Positions 33,130 through 44,000 of a DNA stretch of 64,000 nt are shown here, piece by piece. Made by a program: the position numbers and the translations under genes. The stretch spans positions 46,361 to 110,360 of the forward strand of contig CAUYUJ010012647.1 of assembly GCA_963575745.1 (NCBI GenBank). The letters run 5' to 3'. The notes under the pieces were generated by a model. The model had not been told where the DNA came from. It was given only the letters and a program-made list of their open reading frames with translations, and made no database searches. Within the stretch, counting starts at the first letter, position 1. Each line of letters opens with the position of its first letter. This DNA comes from Prorocentrum cordatum (Eukaryota > Sar > Dinophyceae > Prorocentrales > Prorocentraceae).

Positions 33130-33690
33130 AGGATGATGATAATGAGGAGGATGAGGAGGATGCGGCCGGGGAGGAGGAGGAGGAGGAGGAGGAGGAGGAG
33201 GAGGAGGAGGAGGGAGGAGGAGGAGGGGAGGAGGAGGAGGAGAGGAGGAGGACGAGGAGGAGGAGGAGAAGGAGGAGGAGAGGAGAGGAGGAGGGAGGAG
33301 GAGGAGAGGAGGAGGAGGAGGAGGAGGAGGAGTAGGAGGACGAAGAAGAGGAGGAGGAGAGAGGAGGAGGAGGAGGAGGAGGAGGGAGGAGGAGGAGGAG
33401 AAGGAGGAGAGGAGGAGGAGAGGAGGAGGGGAAGTGGAGGAGGAGGAGAGAGGGAGGGAGGAGGAGAGAAGGAGGAGGACGGAGGAGGGGAGGGAGGGAG
33501 GAGGGAGGAGATGATGAGGGGGAGGAGGAGAAGGAGGGGGAGGAGGAGGATGAGGAGGAGGGAGAGGAGGAGGAGGAGGAGGAGGAGGAGGAGGAGGAGG
33601 AGGAGGAGGAGGAGGAGGGGGAGGAGGAGGAGGAGGAGGAGAAGGAGGGAGAGGAGGAGAGGAAGAGGAGGAGGACACAACAACGATCAA
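33130..33690. repeat. GGA purine tract (560 bp)
   Basis: Nearly pure GGA/GGAGA on the plus strand. Confidence 0.9.
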
Positions 33691-33804
33691 AAGGGGCGAG
33701 GGGCGAGGCCACAACCGGCCAACATTGGTCCCCCGGGCACCTCCTGGGGTCCACCTGGTGCAGCCTGCAAGGGCGCCTCGCTTCGCGCTTCGCGCTGCGC
33801 GGAT

Positions 33805-33960
33805 CACTTCGAGCTCTCACGCCGCCCCCCATGGGGAGAAGCGCAAGATGAGGAATCGGAGCCGAACCGCGAAGCGCGATTAACTTCGCGCTCTCGCGCC
33901 GCCCCCCGGTGAGAAGCGGACGAGGAATCGGAGCCGAACCGCGAAGCGCGAATAATTTCG
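33805..33960. repeat. Two 75-bp GAATCGGAGCCGAACCGCG units
   Basis: GAGGAATCGGAGCCGAACCG then CGAAGCGCGATTAACTTCGC, twice in tandem. Confidence 0.65.
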
Positions 33961-34069
33961 CGCCCTCGAGGGCGCTCTTGTATCTTGCACCCCAGATCAA
34001 TATTTGATGGTCCTGGGGGACTGGAGGCCAGAAGAGGCAGGACACCGTCTCGAGCCCGGAACCTCGAAC

Positions 34070-34470
34070 CTCGTCTTCTTTCTTTGCAAGGGCCCAAGGA
34101 CACACACCGCTAAACACACACACAACTTCCATTTTTCATATGTTCTGGATGTTCGTTCCCCCCCCATCCCATATTTTCCTCCCATATTTTCCCGGGGGTC
34201 GACGACCAGTTGTGTCTGTATGTCTCTTCGCCTCCTGAAGCAACCCGAACCTTTGTCCCATCTTGCTGGTCAAAACCAATGCTGGGTCACCTTATGCCCA
34301 AAGCTGGCGCCAAGGTCGGGAAGACTGAAGGACATGCAAACTAATAGACATACATCCAAATTACCCCAATACTTGTTCACATTCTCTGGATTTTCGTCTT
34401 CCCTACCGCTTTCCATAGTTTCTTATATTTTTGGGGATCGACGACTGATCGTGTCTGTCTTCCCTGCCTG
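34070..34470. repeat. Two family W repeats
   Basis: CAAGGGCCCAAGGACACACA and CCCGGGGGTCGACGACCAGT in the first; TTTCCATAGTTTCTTATAT and GGGGATCGACGACTGATCG in the second. Confidence 0.5.
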
Positions 34471-34639
34471 AAAAGAACGCAAGATTCGGCTAACTTCCCA
34501 CGGAAATTGGGGTCAGAATTCGGATTTGTTCGTCGACCTCGAGGCAGAGGCAGTCCGCTCCAGCGTGTGGCTATTCGGGGCAACCGAATGGCGAATTGTC
34601 CGGCGTGCAAGAGGGAAGAAACAGGACGAGGGCGGCCGC

Positions 34640-34940
34640 GCGGGGGGAGGAGGAAGTACTTAGGAGGAGGTTGAAACGTCGAGGAGGAGGAGGAGGAGGA
34701 GGAGGAGGGGAGGAGGAGGAGGGGAGGAGGAGGAGGAGGGGGAGGAGGAGGAGGAGGAGGAGGAGGGGAGGAGGAGGAGGAGGAGAGGAGGAGGAGGAGG
34801 AGGGGGAGGAGGAGGAGGAGGAGGAGGAGGAGGAGGAGGAGAGGAGGAGGAGGAGGAGGAGGAGGAGAGGAGGAGGGAGGAGGAGGAGAGGAGGAGGAGG
34901 AGGAAGGGAGGAGGAGGAGGAGGAGGAGGAGGAGGAGCGC
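34640..34940. repeat. GGA purine tract (300 bp)
   Basis: Nearly pure GGA on the plus strand. Confidence 0.9.
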
Positions 34941-35303
34941 TCAGACGCTCAGACGTGGAGGAGTTCCGCGTAGAGCAGGCAGAAGCGGCCAGCCGGGGCA
35001 GCGGGGACCATGGCACATCAAAATTCGGACACGGGCCCGTAGAAAGCGTCGGCAGACCCGAGTCCGTGCGAACTCGGTCCTTACCGTCGGACTCGATTGG
35101 ACAGGACACGCGAGAGGACACAAGACCCTCCCGAGGGCCTGATTGCCACAGGAATGTAGGAAGCGTGGGTCGTGAGACGCAGGACACGAAGGTACCCTTG
35201 AATTTTGGCAGGGTCGAGCTACAAAATCTGGGCCGACTCTACGCTTCCCCGACGAGGAGCGCTTCCCCGACGAGGAGCGCCGCCGTCGTCCCGACTGGCC
35301 CAC

Positions 35304-35439
35304 CTCCGAGCAGAAGCACAGGTTCGCCAGGGGCAGCGCCTGCTCGCACGCCGCCACCAGGGGCCCCAGCTCGTGGCGCCCGCGCAGGCCCCCGGCGCCG
35401 AGCGCCAGGCAGGCCAGCATGGGTCGGGGAGACGTAAGG
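35304..35439 (-). CDS. Antiporter exon 9
   Basis: Reads RPMLACLALGAGGLRG then PLVAACEQALPLANLCF, comparable to the PLLACLVAGFLVAN and PVVNLLFF stretch of family members. The donor GGAG|GTGGGC leaves phase 0, which matches the next exon. The acceptor (GAG|CC) is less certain. Confidence 0.62.
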
Positions 35440-35538
35440 CTCGGGTTCGGGGGACCATCATGAAAATGGCGAGACCCACTCTGGACTGTCAAACTCCAGG
35501 ACGCGATCGCCCAACAAAAGCGTCGGCTTACCCGAATC

Positions 35539-35888
35539 TCAGGTCGGGCCTATCTTCCTACAGGCGGACTTTGGAAGAAGAATGAGACATTGTCCAGGCA
35601 TGCTCCACACATTCTGCAACATGCTAAAATCGTCCCGACACTTGTTTGGGGGGTTTAATACAAACAACTATGTTTGAATATTCCTCCTGTACAGTCGGTG
35701 CGTTGACCTAAGAAACCCTAAATAAGGAACGAGGCCCCTATTGTCCATGAGTTAAACTGGATTTCCTATCGAAAACCCAAGATAAACCCAAGGCAAGCTG
35801 CGAAACACCTAAGGAACGCGGAGCCCCTCCCCAACGAAGAGGGTTCCTTCCTCAATGCCCCCACTGCAGAGGGACACGCCCGACGTAA
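35539..35888. mobile_element. Family A element carrying a nested MITE
   Basis: TCAGGTCGGGCCTATCTTCC start, AATATTCCTCCTGTA, then family B (35692-35866), then GAGGGACACGCCCGACGTAA. Confidence 0.75.
35692..35866. mobile_element. Family B MITE nested in family A
   Basis: 175 bp inside the TCCTGTAGAGGG arm of the family A element at 35539-35888. TA on the left, CA on the right. Confidence 0.8.
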
Positions 35889-36015
35889 CCAAAGTTCCGG
35901 CCTGCTCGAGCCTGACGTCTCCCCGAAATGGGGTCCCACGACAGCCAGGGCGCGCCGAGCGCCGCGGCCGTGCCGCCGGGAACGCCAACGATCGATGATC
36001 CTCAGGACGTGTGTT

Positions 36016-36395
36016 TAGAGGGAAGAAAACGTGCCATGCACATACAGTCGGGGCCTTGACCTAAGGAACCCTAAATAAGGAACGAGGCCCCTTTTTTCCA
36101 TAAGTTGAACTTCGATTTCCGATCGAAAACATAAGGAAGTCCCGAGGCAAACTGTGAAACACTTACACGGAGCCCCTCCCCAACGAAAAGGGTTCCTTCT
36201 TCAAGACCCCTACTGTACCCTTTTGGCGCTCCGCGCGGATTTCTTGGATCTGCGCTGGACCCCATACCTGGCGCGCGGAGCGCGCCAGGGGCGGCGCCGA
36301 GGGGCGCCGCTGGGGAGCCCCATGGCGGATCCAAGAAATCCGCGCAGAGCGCCAACAGTTTCTGTTTATGGCGTTTTTTCTTCTTCGAGTGTCAG
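36016..36395. mobile_element. Family C element interrupted by a MITE
   Basis: Left end TAGAGGGAAGAAAACGTGCC, then the family B MITE (36045-36215), then the rest of family C from TTTTGGCGCTCCGCGCGG to TTTATGGCGTTTTTTCTTC. This shows family C inserted before family B. Confidence 0.65.
36045..36215. mobile_element. Family B MITE nested in family C
   Basis: 171 bp with TA on both sides, inserted in the left arm of the family C element at 36016-36395. Confidence 0.8.
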
Positions 36396-36671
36396 CGCCA
36401 ACGTGTGCCAGTCCACAAAAGGCTTTGGAGACGACAGAAGCGGCGCAATGACGGCCGACATGGGCTGCGCGCTGCCGGTAGAGCTGAACTGGGTGACCCA
36501 CACAACGAGTTAACTCACGTCCAGAGGATCAGCGGTAAGAGCGTGCCACAGATGCAGCCCAGTAGGAGCCTGTAGAGGAGACCTCTTACATGGGGTCCGC
36601 GTAGATGGGGTCGGAAAATCCTGCCGCATCACCGACGCATCTTCGATGCATCGCCAGCGTCAGCGACGCAT

Positions 36672-36850
36672 CGACGGGGGCGGCCAAGAGGGGGGTCCAA
36701 GAGGGGGGGGCGCAAATCATGGCCGGCGGCACGTGCGCGGCTCAGGGGAGGGGGCCAGGGAGGCCATGACATCTGGGGAGATATCATGGCCCCCGCAATG
36801 GTATCCACCCCTAGTAGTCACCCTTCCTTTTTGCCGCCCCCCGAGGTGGG
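36672..36850. mobile_element. Family H element
   Basis: GCGGCCAAGAGGGGGGTCC to TTCCTTTTTGCCGCCCCCC. Confidence 0.55.
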
Positions 36851-37139
36851 GCACGTCGGACGTGGGAAGGGGGACGGCGGGCTGGGCCCTGTCTCTTCCC
36901 TCCAGGGGCCCTTTTCTCGGGACCTCGGGGCCGTCCGAGCAGGACGACGAGCGGCGGTCCCCTGGAGGGGGCCCACGCCTCTGGGGCAGCCACGGAGGGG
37001 CCCACGCCCGGAGGGGGCTCCCCTGGAGGGGGCCACACCTGGAGGGGGCCGCACCTGGAGGGGGCCTCCTGGCGGCCAGGACCTGGCCGCTCCCGACATC
37101 GGCACCGTCGGCGTGGAGAAAACAACAAAAACATGTTTG

Positions 37140-37470
<331 letters not shown>

Positions 37471-37615
37471 TTGCTCAACGTCGAGCCGCACTGCCGATGC
37501 CGCGGCGACGCGGCGCGCTCCTCCGACCCCGCCCGCGCGGAGCCCCCGTTCGGGAGGCCCGGAGCCTCGGGCCCCACGCGCGAACGCGCGTGCCTGGAGG
37601 AGCCAAGGACTGCTC

Positions 37616-37800
37616 TCAAGTCGGGCCTGTCCCCCTACCGGGGGATTTTCGACGAGAAATAAAAAATACCCCAAGAGTAGCCAAACGTAGTCCAAAACAT
37701 AGTCGGATACTTTTTTGTTTAAAATCTTGTTTGGTGTATTCATGGGGTATTTTTAATTTTTCGTCGAAAATCCCCCTGTAGGGAGACACGCCCGACATAA
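37616..37800. mobile_element. Family A element with long (about 55 bp) inverted arms
   Basis: The arms from TCAAGTCGGGCCTGTCCC to AAAAAATACCCCA pair with the right half up to CGCCCGACATAA; flanks GACTGCTC and GGCTACTC (6 of 8 match). Probably the least decayed structure of the family. Confidence 0.75.
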
Positions 37801-37810
37801 GGCTACTCGG

Positions 37811-37980
37811 CGGCGCGCACCAGGGGGTGGAGGGAGGGGGGAGGGCCTCTTAGAAGGAGGCTGCTCCTCAGAAGGCGCCAGCTTTACCTCTATAGAGAAG
37901 GCGACGCGCCTCCTGAGAAAAGCAGGGGTGCTTCTGAGAAGCCCTCCCCCGCTCCCCCCGTCCCCCCTCTGCGCGTGGCT
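37811..37980. mobile_element. Family D element
   Basis: TCGGCGGCGCGCACCAGGGG to CCCCTCTGCGCGTGGC, immediately after a family A element. Confidence 0.6.
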
Positions 37981-37996
37981 GCACTATAGATGAGCA

Positions 37997-38171
37997 CAGT
38001 GGAGGCCAGTCTACAAGAAACCTTCCACGAGAAACCCAACCCTGAGACCCCGGGACGTCCCTCGATTTGGGGTGTGGGTGCTGTGGGACGCCACGCCTCC
38101 CACAGCAAAACCCGAGAAACCCAGGGCACCCTGGAGGCGAGCGGGGTGCTTCGTGGCATGGGCCCCCACTG
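37997..38171. mobile_element. Family E MITE
   Basis: 175 bp, CAGTGGAGGCC to GGGCCCCCACTG, right TA present. The following 55 bp (GCCCTCCAGGGCTGGAGCCC...) is also found after the copy at 40508. Confidence 0.75.
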
Positions 38172-38224
38172 TAGCCCTCCAGGGCTGGAGCCCGACCCTG
38201 GATCCCCCTGCGGCGCGCACAGGG

Positions 38225-38615
38225 AAGGGGAGGAGGGGGAGGAGGAGGAGCAGGAGGAGGAGGAGGGGGAGGAGGAGGAGGAGGAGGAGGAGGAGCAGAG
38301 GCGGAGGAGGAGGAAAAAGAAAAAAAAAAAAAGAGAAAAAAAAAAGAAAATAGAAAAAAAAGAAAAAAGAGAAGGAGGAGAAAAAAAAAAAAAAAAGCGG
38401 AGAAAAAAAAAAAAAGAAATAAAAAAGAGAAAAAAAAAGAGAAGAAGAAAAGGAAAGCAAAAAGGAGAAAAACGAAAAAAACAAATAGAGGAAAAAGAAG
38501 GAAAAAAGGAGCAAGGCGGAAAAAAAAAAAAAAGAAAAAGAAAAGAAAGGGGGGGGCGGGTGGGGGGCGGGGGGCGGAGGAGAAGGACGAGGAGGAGGAG
38601 GAGGAGGGGCCGGGT
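38225..38615. repeat. GGA tract followed by an A-rich GAAAA tract
   Basis: GGA units (38225-38300), then 250 bp of A runs with scattered G, then GGA again. Confidence 0.85.
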
Positions 38616-38649
38616 GCTTCTTGGCATCATGGGCCCCCCCTCTGCATGG

Positions 38650-38770
38650 ATGCGCACAAGCGGTCGGAGCTCCGCGCGGACTTCTCTCGGATCTGCGCCG
38701 GGCCGCCGCGGCGGAGGGCCCAGCGCCGGTGCGAGGAGGCCGTGCGGAGCTCCGCAGCTCCCCCAAGCTC
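38650..38770. mobile_element. Family C fragment
   Basis: GGAGCTCCGCGCGGACTTCT and the paired CGGAGCTCCGCAGC arm with a shortened centre, close to the assembly gap. Confidence 0.4.
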
Positions 38771-38900
38771 CGCAGCTCCCACTCAAGACCTCTCCCGGAG
38801 TGCCCTCGGCACAGCACCCCGAGGCGAGCGAGAACCCGGCCCCTCTGCCGCGCGAGGGCCTCTCCCAGGAGGCCCCGCACGCACACAGAGGGGCAGTGCG

Positions 38901-39000
38901 NNNNNNNNNNNNNNNNNNNNNNNNNNNNNNNNNNNNNNNNNNNNNNNNNNNNNNNNNNNNNNNNNNNNNNNNNNNNNNNNNNNNNNNNNNNNNNNNNNNN
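38901..39000. other. Assembly gap of 100 N
   Basis: Exactly 100 unknown bases, probably a scaffold spacer of arbitrary length. It lies in the intron between antiporter exons 8 and 9. Confidence 0.99.
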
Positions 39001-39055
39001 CCTCCTCCTCCTCCTCCTCCTCCTCCGCCCTCCTCCTCCCTCCTCCACTGTGCTC
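39001..39055. repeat. CCT tract after the gap
   Basis: CCT units on the plus strand, opposite in strand to the GGA tracts before the gap. Confidence 0.85.
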
Positions 39056-39081
39056 ATGCCCTTGATGCTGGCTCCCGGTGC

Positions 39082-39231
39082 CCTTCCAGCCGGCCGCGCG
39101 CACGCAGACGGCCGCGGACGCGGCGGCCAGCAGGTGCCCCAGGGCGACCGACGTGCACAGGTGGCACAGCGCCTCCAGCAGCCGGCCGGCCTGGCGGGGC
39201 TGCGGCGCCGGCACCGTGGCCGTCGCGCCTC
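39082..39231 (-). CDS. Antiporter exon 8: SLALG-like helix
   Basis: Starts after GCCAG|GAGGCG in phase 1, agreeing with exon 7. It reads RQAGRLLEALCHLCTSVALG then HLLAAASAAVCVRAAGW, like the LLELLLSLALGALLG helix of CPA proteins. The 3' end is placed at a GC donor, but other donors are possible. The 100-N gap lies just downstream, so the next exon join cannot be checked. Confidence 0.65.
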
Positions 39232-39663
39232 CTGGCTCCGGCTGTGGAGGCCGCCCAGTACTCGAGCGGGGGATCGCCTCTGCGGACTTGACGTGCCCCG
39301 AGAAGGATTTTTCCCGTCGAATCCACGAGAGCTGCGCAGAATGCTCGTGCCTTCCCGAGCACGATGTTCAGTTCTCTCGCAGATCCGACGGGCGACATCA
39401 ATTCTTGGGTGAGTCAATTCTGCAGTCGATCCCCCCTTCGACCCGTGGGGCTGGAGTGGATGTGGTCGGAAGGTCGCACCACCCCAGACATGCTCGAGGT
39501 CGCAAAAGCATCACGACGAGGGGTCTCTCGCAACGTTCGGTTTCCCGGGGAACCTCCGCCTCGAAGGCCGCCGAAGGCCGTCAACAAGGCGGCGCGGGAC
39601 GTCCGGGGACCGCGTACTGCTGGCGGCACGCGCCAGGGGGCAAGGGGAGGGGGAAGCCCTCTC

Positions 39664-39760
39664 ATAGGGGAACAAGAAGTGGCATAAACATAAAGATTCG
39701 GAGGTACGCGCGGATTTCTCGGATCCGCGCTGGACCCCCCTGGCGGCGCCTCCGGCGGAG
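39664..39760. mobile_element. Family C half element
   Basis: Perfect left end (TAGGGGAACAAGAAGTGGC, CATAAACATAAAGATTCGG) up to the centre, then it passes into a family D half element. Confidence 0.5.
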
Positions 39761-39858
39761 GAGGAGGCTATCTTAGGAGGAGGCTGCCCGCGCCTGCTGA
39801 GAAGCAGGGGTGCTTCTGAGAAGCCCTCCCCCCTCCCTCCACCCTCTGCGCGTGGCCC
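39760..39858. mobile_element. Family D half element
   Basis: TCTTAGGAGGAGGCTGCC to CACCCTCTGCGCGTGGCC; the left part was replaced by family C sequence. Confidence 0.4.
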
Positions 39859-39871
39859 CGTGTTAAGAATA

Positions 39872-40052
39872 CAGTGGAGGCCAGTCAAAAAGAAGCCTTC
39901 CACGAGAAACCCAGCCCCGAGACCCCAGGACGTCCCTCGACTTCTGGCGTGGGGGCGTCACCCTGTCCGCGGCCGAACCATCGAAGCCCAAGAAAAAACC
40001 CAGGGCACCCTGGAGGCAAGCGGGGTTTTTGTCTTGGCATGGGCCCCCACTG
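39872..40052. mobile_element. Family E MITE
   Basis: 181 bp, CAGTGGAGGCC to GGGCCCCCACTG with TA on both sides (39870-39871, 40053-40054). Confidence 0.8.
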
Positions 40053-40104
40053 TATCACGACATGGCATGTCGGGGACTGCGACGATGCGGCGGCGACTCG
40101 GGGA

Positions 40105-40265
40105 CGGCGTCCACCAAGAGGGGGGGGGGGCGCAACACGGCCCCTGGCCGTGTGCGCGGACGAGGGGAAGGGGGCCAGGGGATGTAAGCATAGAAGGACA
40201 TCCTGGAAGATGTCGTGGCCCTGGCCATGAAATCCCCCCCTCCTAATCATCCCCCCCTCCTTAGA
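40105..40265. mobile_element. Family H element, diverged
   Basis: GGCGTCCACCAAGAGGGG to CATCCCCCCCTCCTTAG. Confidence 0.45.
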
Positions 40266-40274
40266 CACCCCCAA

Positions 40275-40409
40275 CCGATGCATCAGCGACGTCGGATTGG
40301 ATATAGGCGGGCTCAGATCCGCATCGCCGATGGCGTCGGCGATGGGGCTGGCGTCGCCGATGCGGCGCGATCCTCCGACCCCACCTGCCAGGACTCCCGT
40401 TTGGGCGGC
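40275..40409. mobile_element. Family G element starting an antiporter intron
   Basis: GATGCATCAGCGACGTCGG ... ATGCGGCGCGATCCTCCGAC ... GTTTGGGCGGCC. Its right tip is the GC donor of antiporter exon 7. Confidence 0.55.
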
Positions 40410-40478
40410 CTGGATGGTTCTCCGTGGGCTCCAAGAGGGCCTCGGCCAGCGTCAGCAGAAACGGGAAAGCGAAGACGG
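40410..40478 (-). CDS. Antiporter exon 7: hydrophobic helix
   Basis: 69 bp, phase 1 to phase 1, reading AVFAFPFLLTLAEALLEPT, the expected VLFALALALARALL-like continuation of the previous helix. The donor CCAG|GCCGCC coincides with the tip of the inverted-repeat element at 40275-40409, so that element begins the intron. Confidence 0.65.
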
Positions 40479-40507
40479 CTCGGGTCGGACGCAGGGGGGG
40501 AAGGGTG

Positions 40508-40683
40508 CAGTGGGAGCCCGGCCACAAGAAACCTTCCACAAGAAACCCAACCCTGAGACCCCAGGAGGTCCCTCGATTTCTGGCGTGGGAAAATCACGCC
40601 CTCCACAGCAGAACCCTCGAAGCCCGAGGAACCCGGGGCACCCTGGAGGCAAGCAGGGTGTTTCTCGGCATGGGCCCCCACTG
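40508..40683. mobile_element. Family E MITE
   Basis: 176 bp, CAGTGGGAGCCCGGCCAC to GGGCCCCCACTG; right TA present. Confidence 0.77.
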
Positions 40684-40729
40684 TAGCCCTCCAGGGCTGG
40701 AGCCCGACCCTGGATCCCCCTGCGGCGCG

Positions 40730-40930
40730 CACAGGGAGGAGGAGAAGGAGGACGCGGAGGAGTAGGAGGAGGAGGAGGAGGAGGAGGAGGAGGAGCAAGA
40801 GGAGGAGCAGAAGGAGGAGGAGCAGGAGCAGGAGGCGGAGGAGGAGGAGGAGGAGGAACATGAGGCGGAGGAGGAGGAGGAGGAGCAGGAGGAGGAGGAG
40901 GCGGAGGAGGAGGAGGAGGAGCAGGAGGCA
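40730..40930. repeat. GGA/GCA tract
   Basis: GGAGGAGCAGGAGGAGGAGG-like units directly after the sequence that follows the MITE at 40508. Confidence 0.85.
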
Positions 40931-41099
40931 GGTTCGCGCATGGGCCCCCGCTGTAGTGGAGGGGGGGGGGTCGGCCCATCAGCTCACGCAGCGGATTCTT
41001 CCGGAGCCTCCCAGCGCCAGAGGCGCCAAATGCATCGAAGAGAGCGGCTAGCGGAGGGGCCCAGACGCTGTCTATCTCGTCGCCCCCATGTCCATACAT

Positions 41100-41229
41100 T
41101 TAGGTCGGGCATCTCCTGCTACAGGCGGATTTTGGAGGACAACTCAACATAGTCAAAACATGCTTAAAACATAATGAGAAATGGTGAAGCACATCGTCCC
41201 CAGAGTATAGAGGGACAGGCCCGACTTGA
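41100..41229. mobile_element. Family A element
   Basis: TTAGGTCGGGCATCTCC to GGGACAGGCCCGACTTGA with CATCGTCCCCAGAGTAT inside. Confidence 0.65.
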
Positions 41230-41429
41230 TCCTGCATCCGTCCTGCTGCCACAGGGAATGCTGCACAACAGAGAAGGGAACGACGAGGCTCCTCTGGCCG
41301 CGGCGAGCCTCGGCCACGAAGAAGCCGTCCCGGCCCAGATCCGAGGAAGGGCCCGACAACCGGTGCCCCACCCCGACCCGGAAGTGCTGCTGTTTTCGCG
41401 TCTTGACTCTCTCCCCCCCTGTCTACAGG

Positions 41430-41532
41430 AACAGATCACGGCATAAACATATATAACCTTTCGGAGGTCCGCGAGGAAAATTCGGATCAGCACGGAAGCC
41501 CCCTCCCTGCCGCGCCGAGCGCGCCAGGAGGG
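41430..41532. mobile_element. Family C half element
   Basis: GGCATAAACATATATAACC, TTTCGGAGGTCCGCGAGG and CTGCCGCGCCGAGCGCGCC; the right arm is missing. Confidence 0.45.
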
Positions 41533-41631
41533 CCGTCGCCCCCTCTGTTTCTTAATGCTATTTTCGGTAATGGTCGTTGCCCCTATGGGGAGGGGAAGGC
41601 GGATAGACGTAACGCTTGGGCGGGGTGGTCG

Positions 41632-41830
41632 GGAGCGGCCAAGAGGGGGGTGTCCAAGAGGGGGGGGTGCAAATCATGACCGGCGGCATGTGCGCGGCCC
41701 AGCGGGGGGGCCAGGGACGTAATGAAATGAGAAGAGGCGCCATGAAGCCTGGGGAAATATCATGGACCCCGCCATGAGATCCACCCCCCCTGAATCTAAT
41801 TAGTCATCACCCCCCTCTTCGCCGCCCCCG
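41632..41830. mobile_element. Family H element
   Basis: GAGCGGCCAAGAGGGGGGTG to CCCCTCTTCGCCGCCCCCG. The following 50 bp (AGGTGGGGCACGTCGGACG...) is also shared with the 36.8-kb copy. Confidence 0.55.
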
Positions 41831-42185
41831 AGGTGGGGCACGTCGGACGTGGGGAAGGGGGACGGCGGGCTGGGCCGGGCAGGGAACGACCGCCGCGCGC
41901 CGGAGGGCTCGGCCCTGCAGAGTGCACGCCCGCGGGGGCGCCGCAGGTTGGCGCCGTGGCGCTGGGGTGATGAGACACGAGCGGCGGCGGTCTCTGCGCC
42001 GCGCGGCGGCGGCGGCATCCCGCTGCGAAGCTGTGGGGGAGGGGCAAGGACGCACGAGGAGAGAGAGGGACGCTCGACCAGCGAGGACGAGGGGCGAGGC
42101 CGAGGGAGGGAGGGAGGAAGGGACGAGCGACGAGAGGCGCGGCAAGGGGACGCGCGAGCGAGAGGAAACCTCCCTCGCGGCCGAC

Positions 42186-42267
42186 CCGGCATGGTGAACG
42201 CGTCCAGCAAGATCGACACCTGCAAGCACCGCGCCGTGAAAGGTCCCGAGGCCCCCAGCTCCCTCAC
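42186..42267 (-). CDS. Antiporter exon 6: helix with conserved Asp
   Basis: Starts after CCCCCCAG|GTGAGG and reads VRELGASGPFT then CLQVSILLDAFTM. It continues exon 5 exactly as LAV-VREL does in family members. The Asp in ILLDAF sits where KD, ND or DD is found in related transporters. It ends in phase 1 at CCGG|GTCGG. Confidence 0.72.
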
Positions 42268-42356
42268 CTGGGGGGCAACGGTAGCGGGGAGGGACTGGCA
42301 CCGGGCGGGAGACATCCACCCGGAATCGGCGAGACATCGCCGGTATATCGGCGGTG

Positions 42357-42531
42357 CAGTGGGAGCTCGGCCACAATCCCGCAAGAGACCCCACCTCGAG
42401 ACCCCAGGATGTCCGTTGATTCTTGGGTGTGGGGACGTCACGGTTTCCATCGCAGAACCATCGAACCCCAAGACACCCAGGGCACCCTGGAGGCAAGCAG
42501 GCTGCCTCTTGGCACGGGCCTCCGGTGTGGG
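42357..42531. mobile_element. Family E MITE, right end worn
   Basis: CAGTGGGAGCTCGGCCAC start and a CACCCTGGAGGCAAGCAGG inner part; the right end is mutated. It lies in the intron upstream of antiporter exon 6. Confidence 0.65.
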
Positions 42532-42944
42532 CCCCCCGACTGCTGATGCGCACGCTCCTGGGCAGGTCGGGGCTGTCGGGTCCCCGTCGGCGATCACTTG
42601 GCGATTGGGGGTCGATGCGCCACCCCGGTGCCCGTCCCCTCCTGCAGTCATCGTACTACCACGGGAAAAAACATCACACGAGGCGAGGGGGCTTTTCGGG
42701 CCACGGCGGGCCTGAGCCACAGAGAGGCTCCACGACAGAAGTCGGAGGAGCGGCCCGAGAACCCGAGCCCCAAAACGGTCCTACAACCCCCTGGATTAAA
42801 AAGTGGAGACCGCAGGGGCCGAGGCAGACGTGGTTTGCCTCCCGTTAGGCAGCGGGGCCCCGGGACAATGTTGGATTTGTTGCCATTTCCGGAGTTTCCG
42901 GTGCCTCCATCATCCCTTTTAATATTATAAAGGCCAAATGGGGC

Positions 42945-43205
42945 TCCGACCGGAAAGTGGGATTCTGCCTAGGACTTCCTCAAACAAATTTCCGGCCGCC
43001 TTCCAGGGCGACCGGAAATTCTGCCATGCCACCGGAAAGTGGCGATTCCGCGTGGGAATTCCTCAAAAAAATATTCCGGTCCCTTTTGAGGCCGCCAGAC
43101 AGTGGCGATTTCGCGTGGGACTTCCTCACACATTACTTTTTGTCGCATCTCATGCCACCAGAAAACGACGATTTCGCTTGAGACTTCCTGACATTCGAGT
43201 TTCTG
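42945..43205. repeat. Family L degenerate minisatellite
   Basis: Units with GACAGTGGCGATTTCGCGTG and GGACTTCCTCAAA. Confidence 0.6.
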
Positions 43206-43499
43206 GTCTCATGTACGCTCACACAGACGCCGCGGACCTATTCCTCTTTCCACTCTCTCCTATTATCATCACAGTATTGGATTGTTCCGTGTCGCATGCT
43301 CTCCGTGCAAGTCAGATTCCAGTTGCCACAGCCTCGCGCGCGCGGTCCATCTGCGCCTGGGCGGATGTCCGCAGGGATGGCCGTTGCATCGTTCGGTTCA
43401 CAGGTTTGTCTTGGAGTCATCTTGAGGCCATCTTGAGGTCGCGTCGGGTCGCAGGCCCCCCTGTGGGAGGTTCGATCCCAGGGTCATTTTGGGGCGACG

Positions 43500-44000
43500 C
43501 GGTTGACCCAGGATGTACGGTCCAGAATCGACGATCCAGGATCGATGATCGAGGATACACGATCGATGACCCAGGACCGACTGTGGAAGAGCGAACCCAT
43601 ATCGATCGGAAACGAGGCTTTGGGTTCCACGGCCGATCAAAGTTCGACAACCACCTAGCGATTGAGGGTCGGAGATCGAGGGTCGAGGATCCAGGGCCGT
43701 TCGGACATCGAGGAGCCAGGATCGAGCGGCCACGATCCGTCGAAGTTCGACGCTGGATGGCCGATCGAAGAGCGACGATCGAGAACCGATGTTCCAGGCT
43801 TGATCGAAACTCCAGGCTCCAGAATGCCTGGCCGATCGAACATCCATGATCGAGGTTCGATCGAGGCTCGAGGATCGAGGATCGAGGGCCCCAGATACTT
43901 CGAGGGTCGAGGATAGAGGTCCGGTCGAACAGCGACCATCGACTTCCCAGGATCCAGTCCCGATCGGAAGTCGCGGCTCGAAAGCCGAACGACGGACGAA
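43500..44000. repeat. GATCGAGG-rich degenerate repeat
   Basis: Dense GATCGA and GATCCAGG words with no fixed period; open on both strands for that reason. Confidence 0.65.

Noticed and set aside
40990-41092. Possible minus-strand exon (DEIDSVWAPPLAALFDAFG)
   Set aside because: Lies next to family A and GGA sequence without clear splice sites.
41260-41400. Possible minus-strand exon (GRDGFFVAEARRGQRSLVV)
   Set aside because: Does not fit the antiporter order or phases; too little to call separately.
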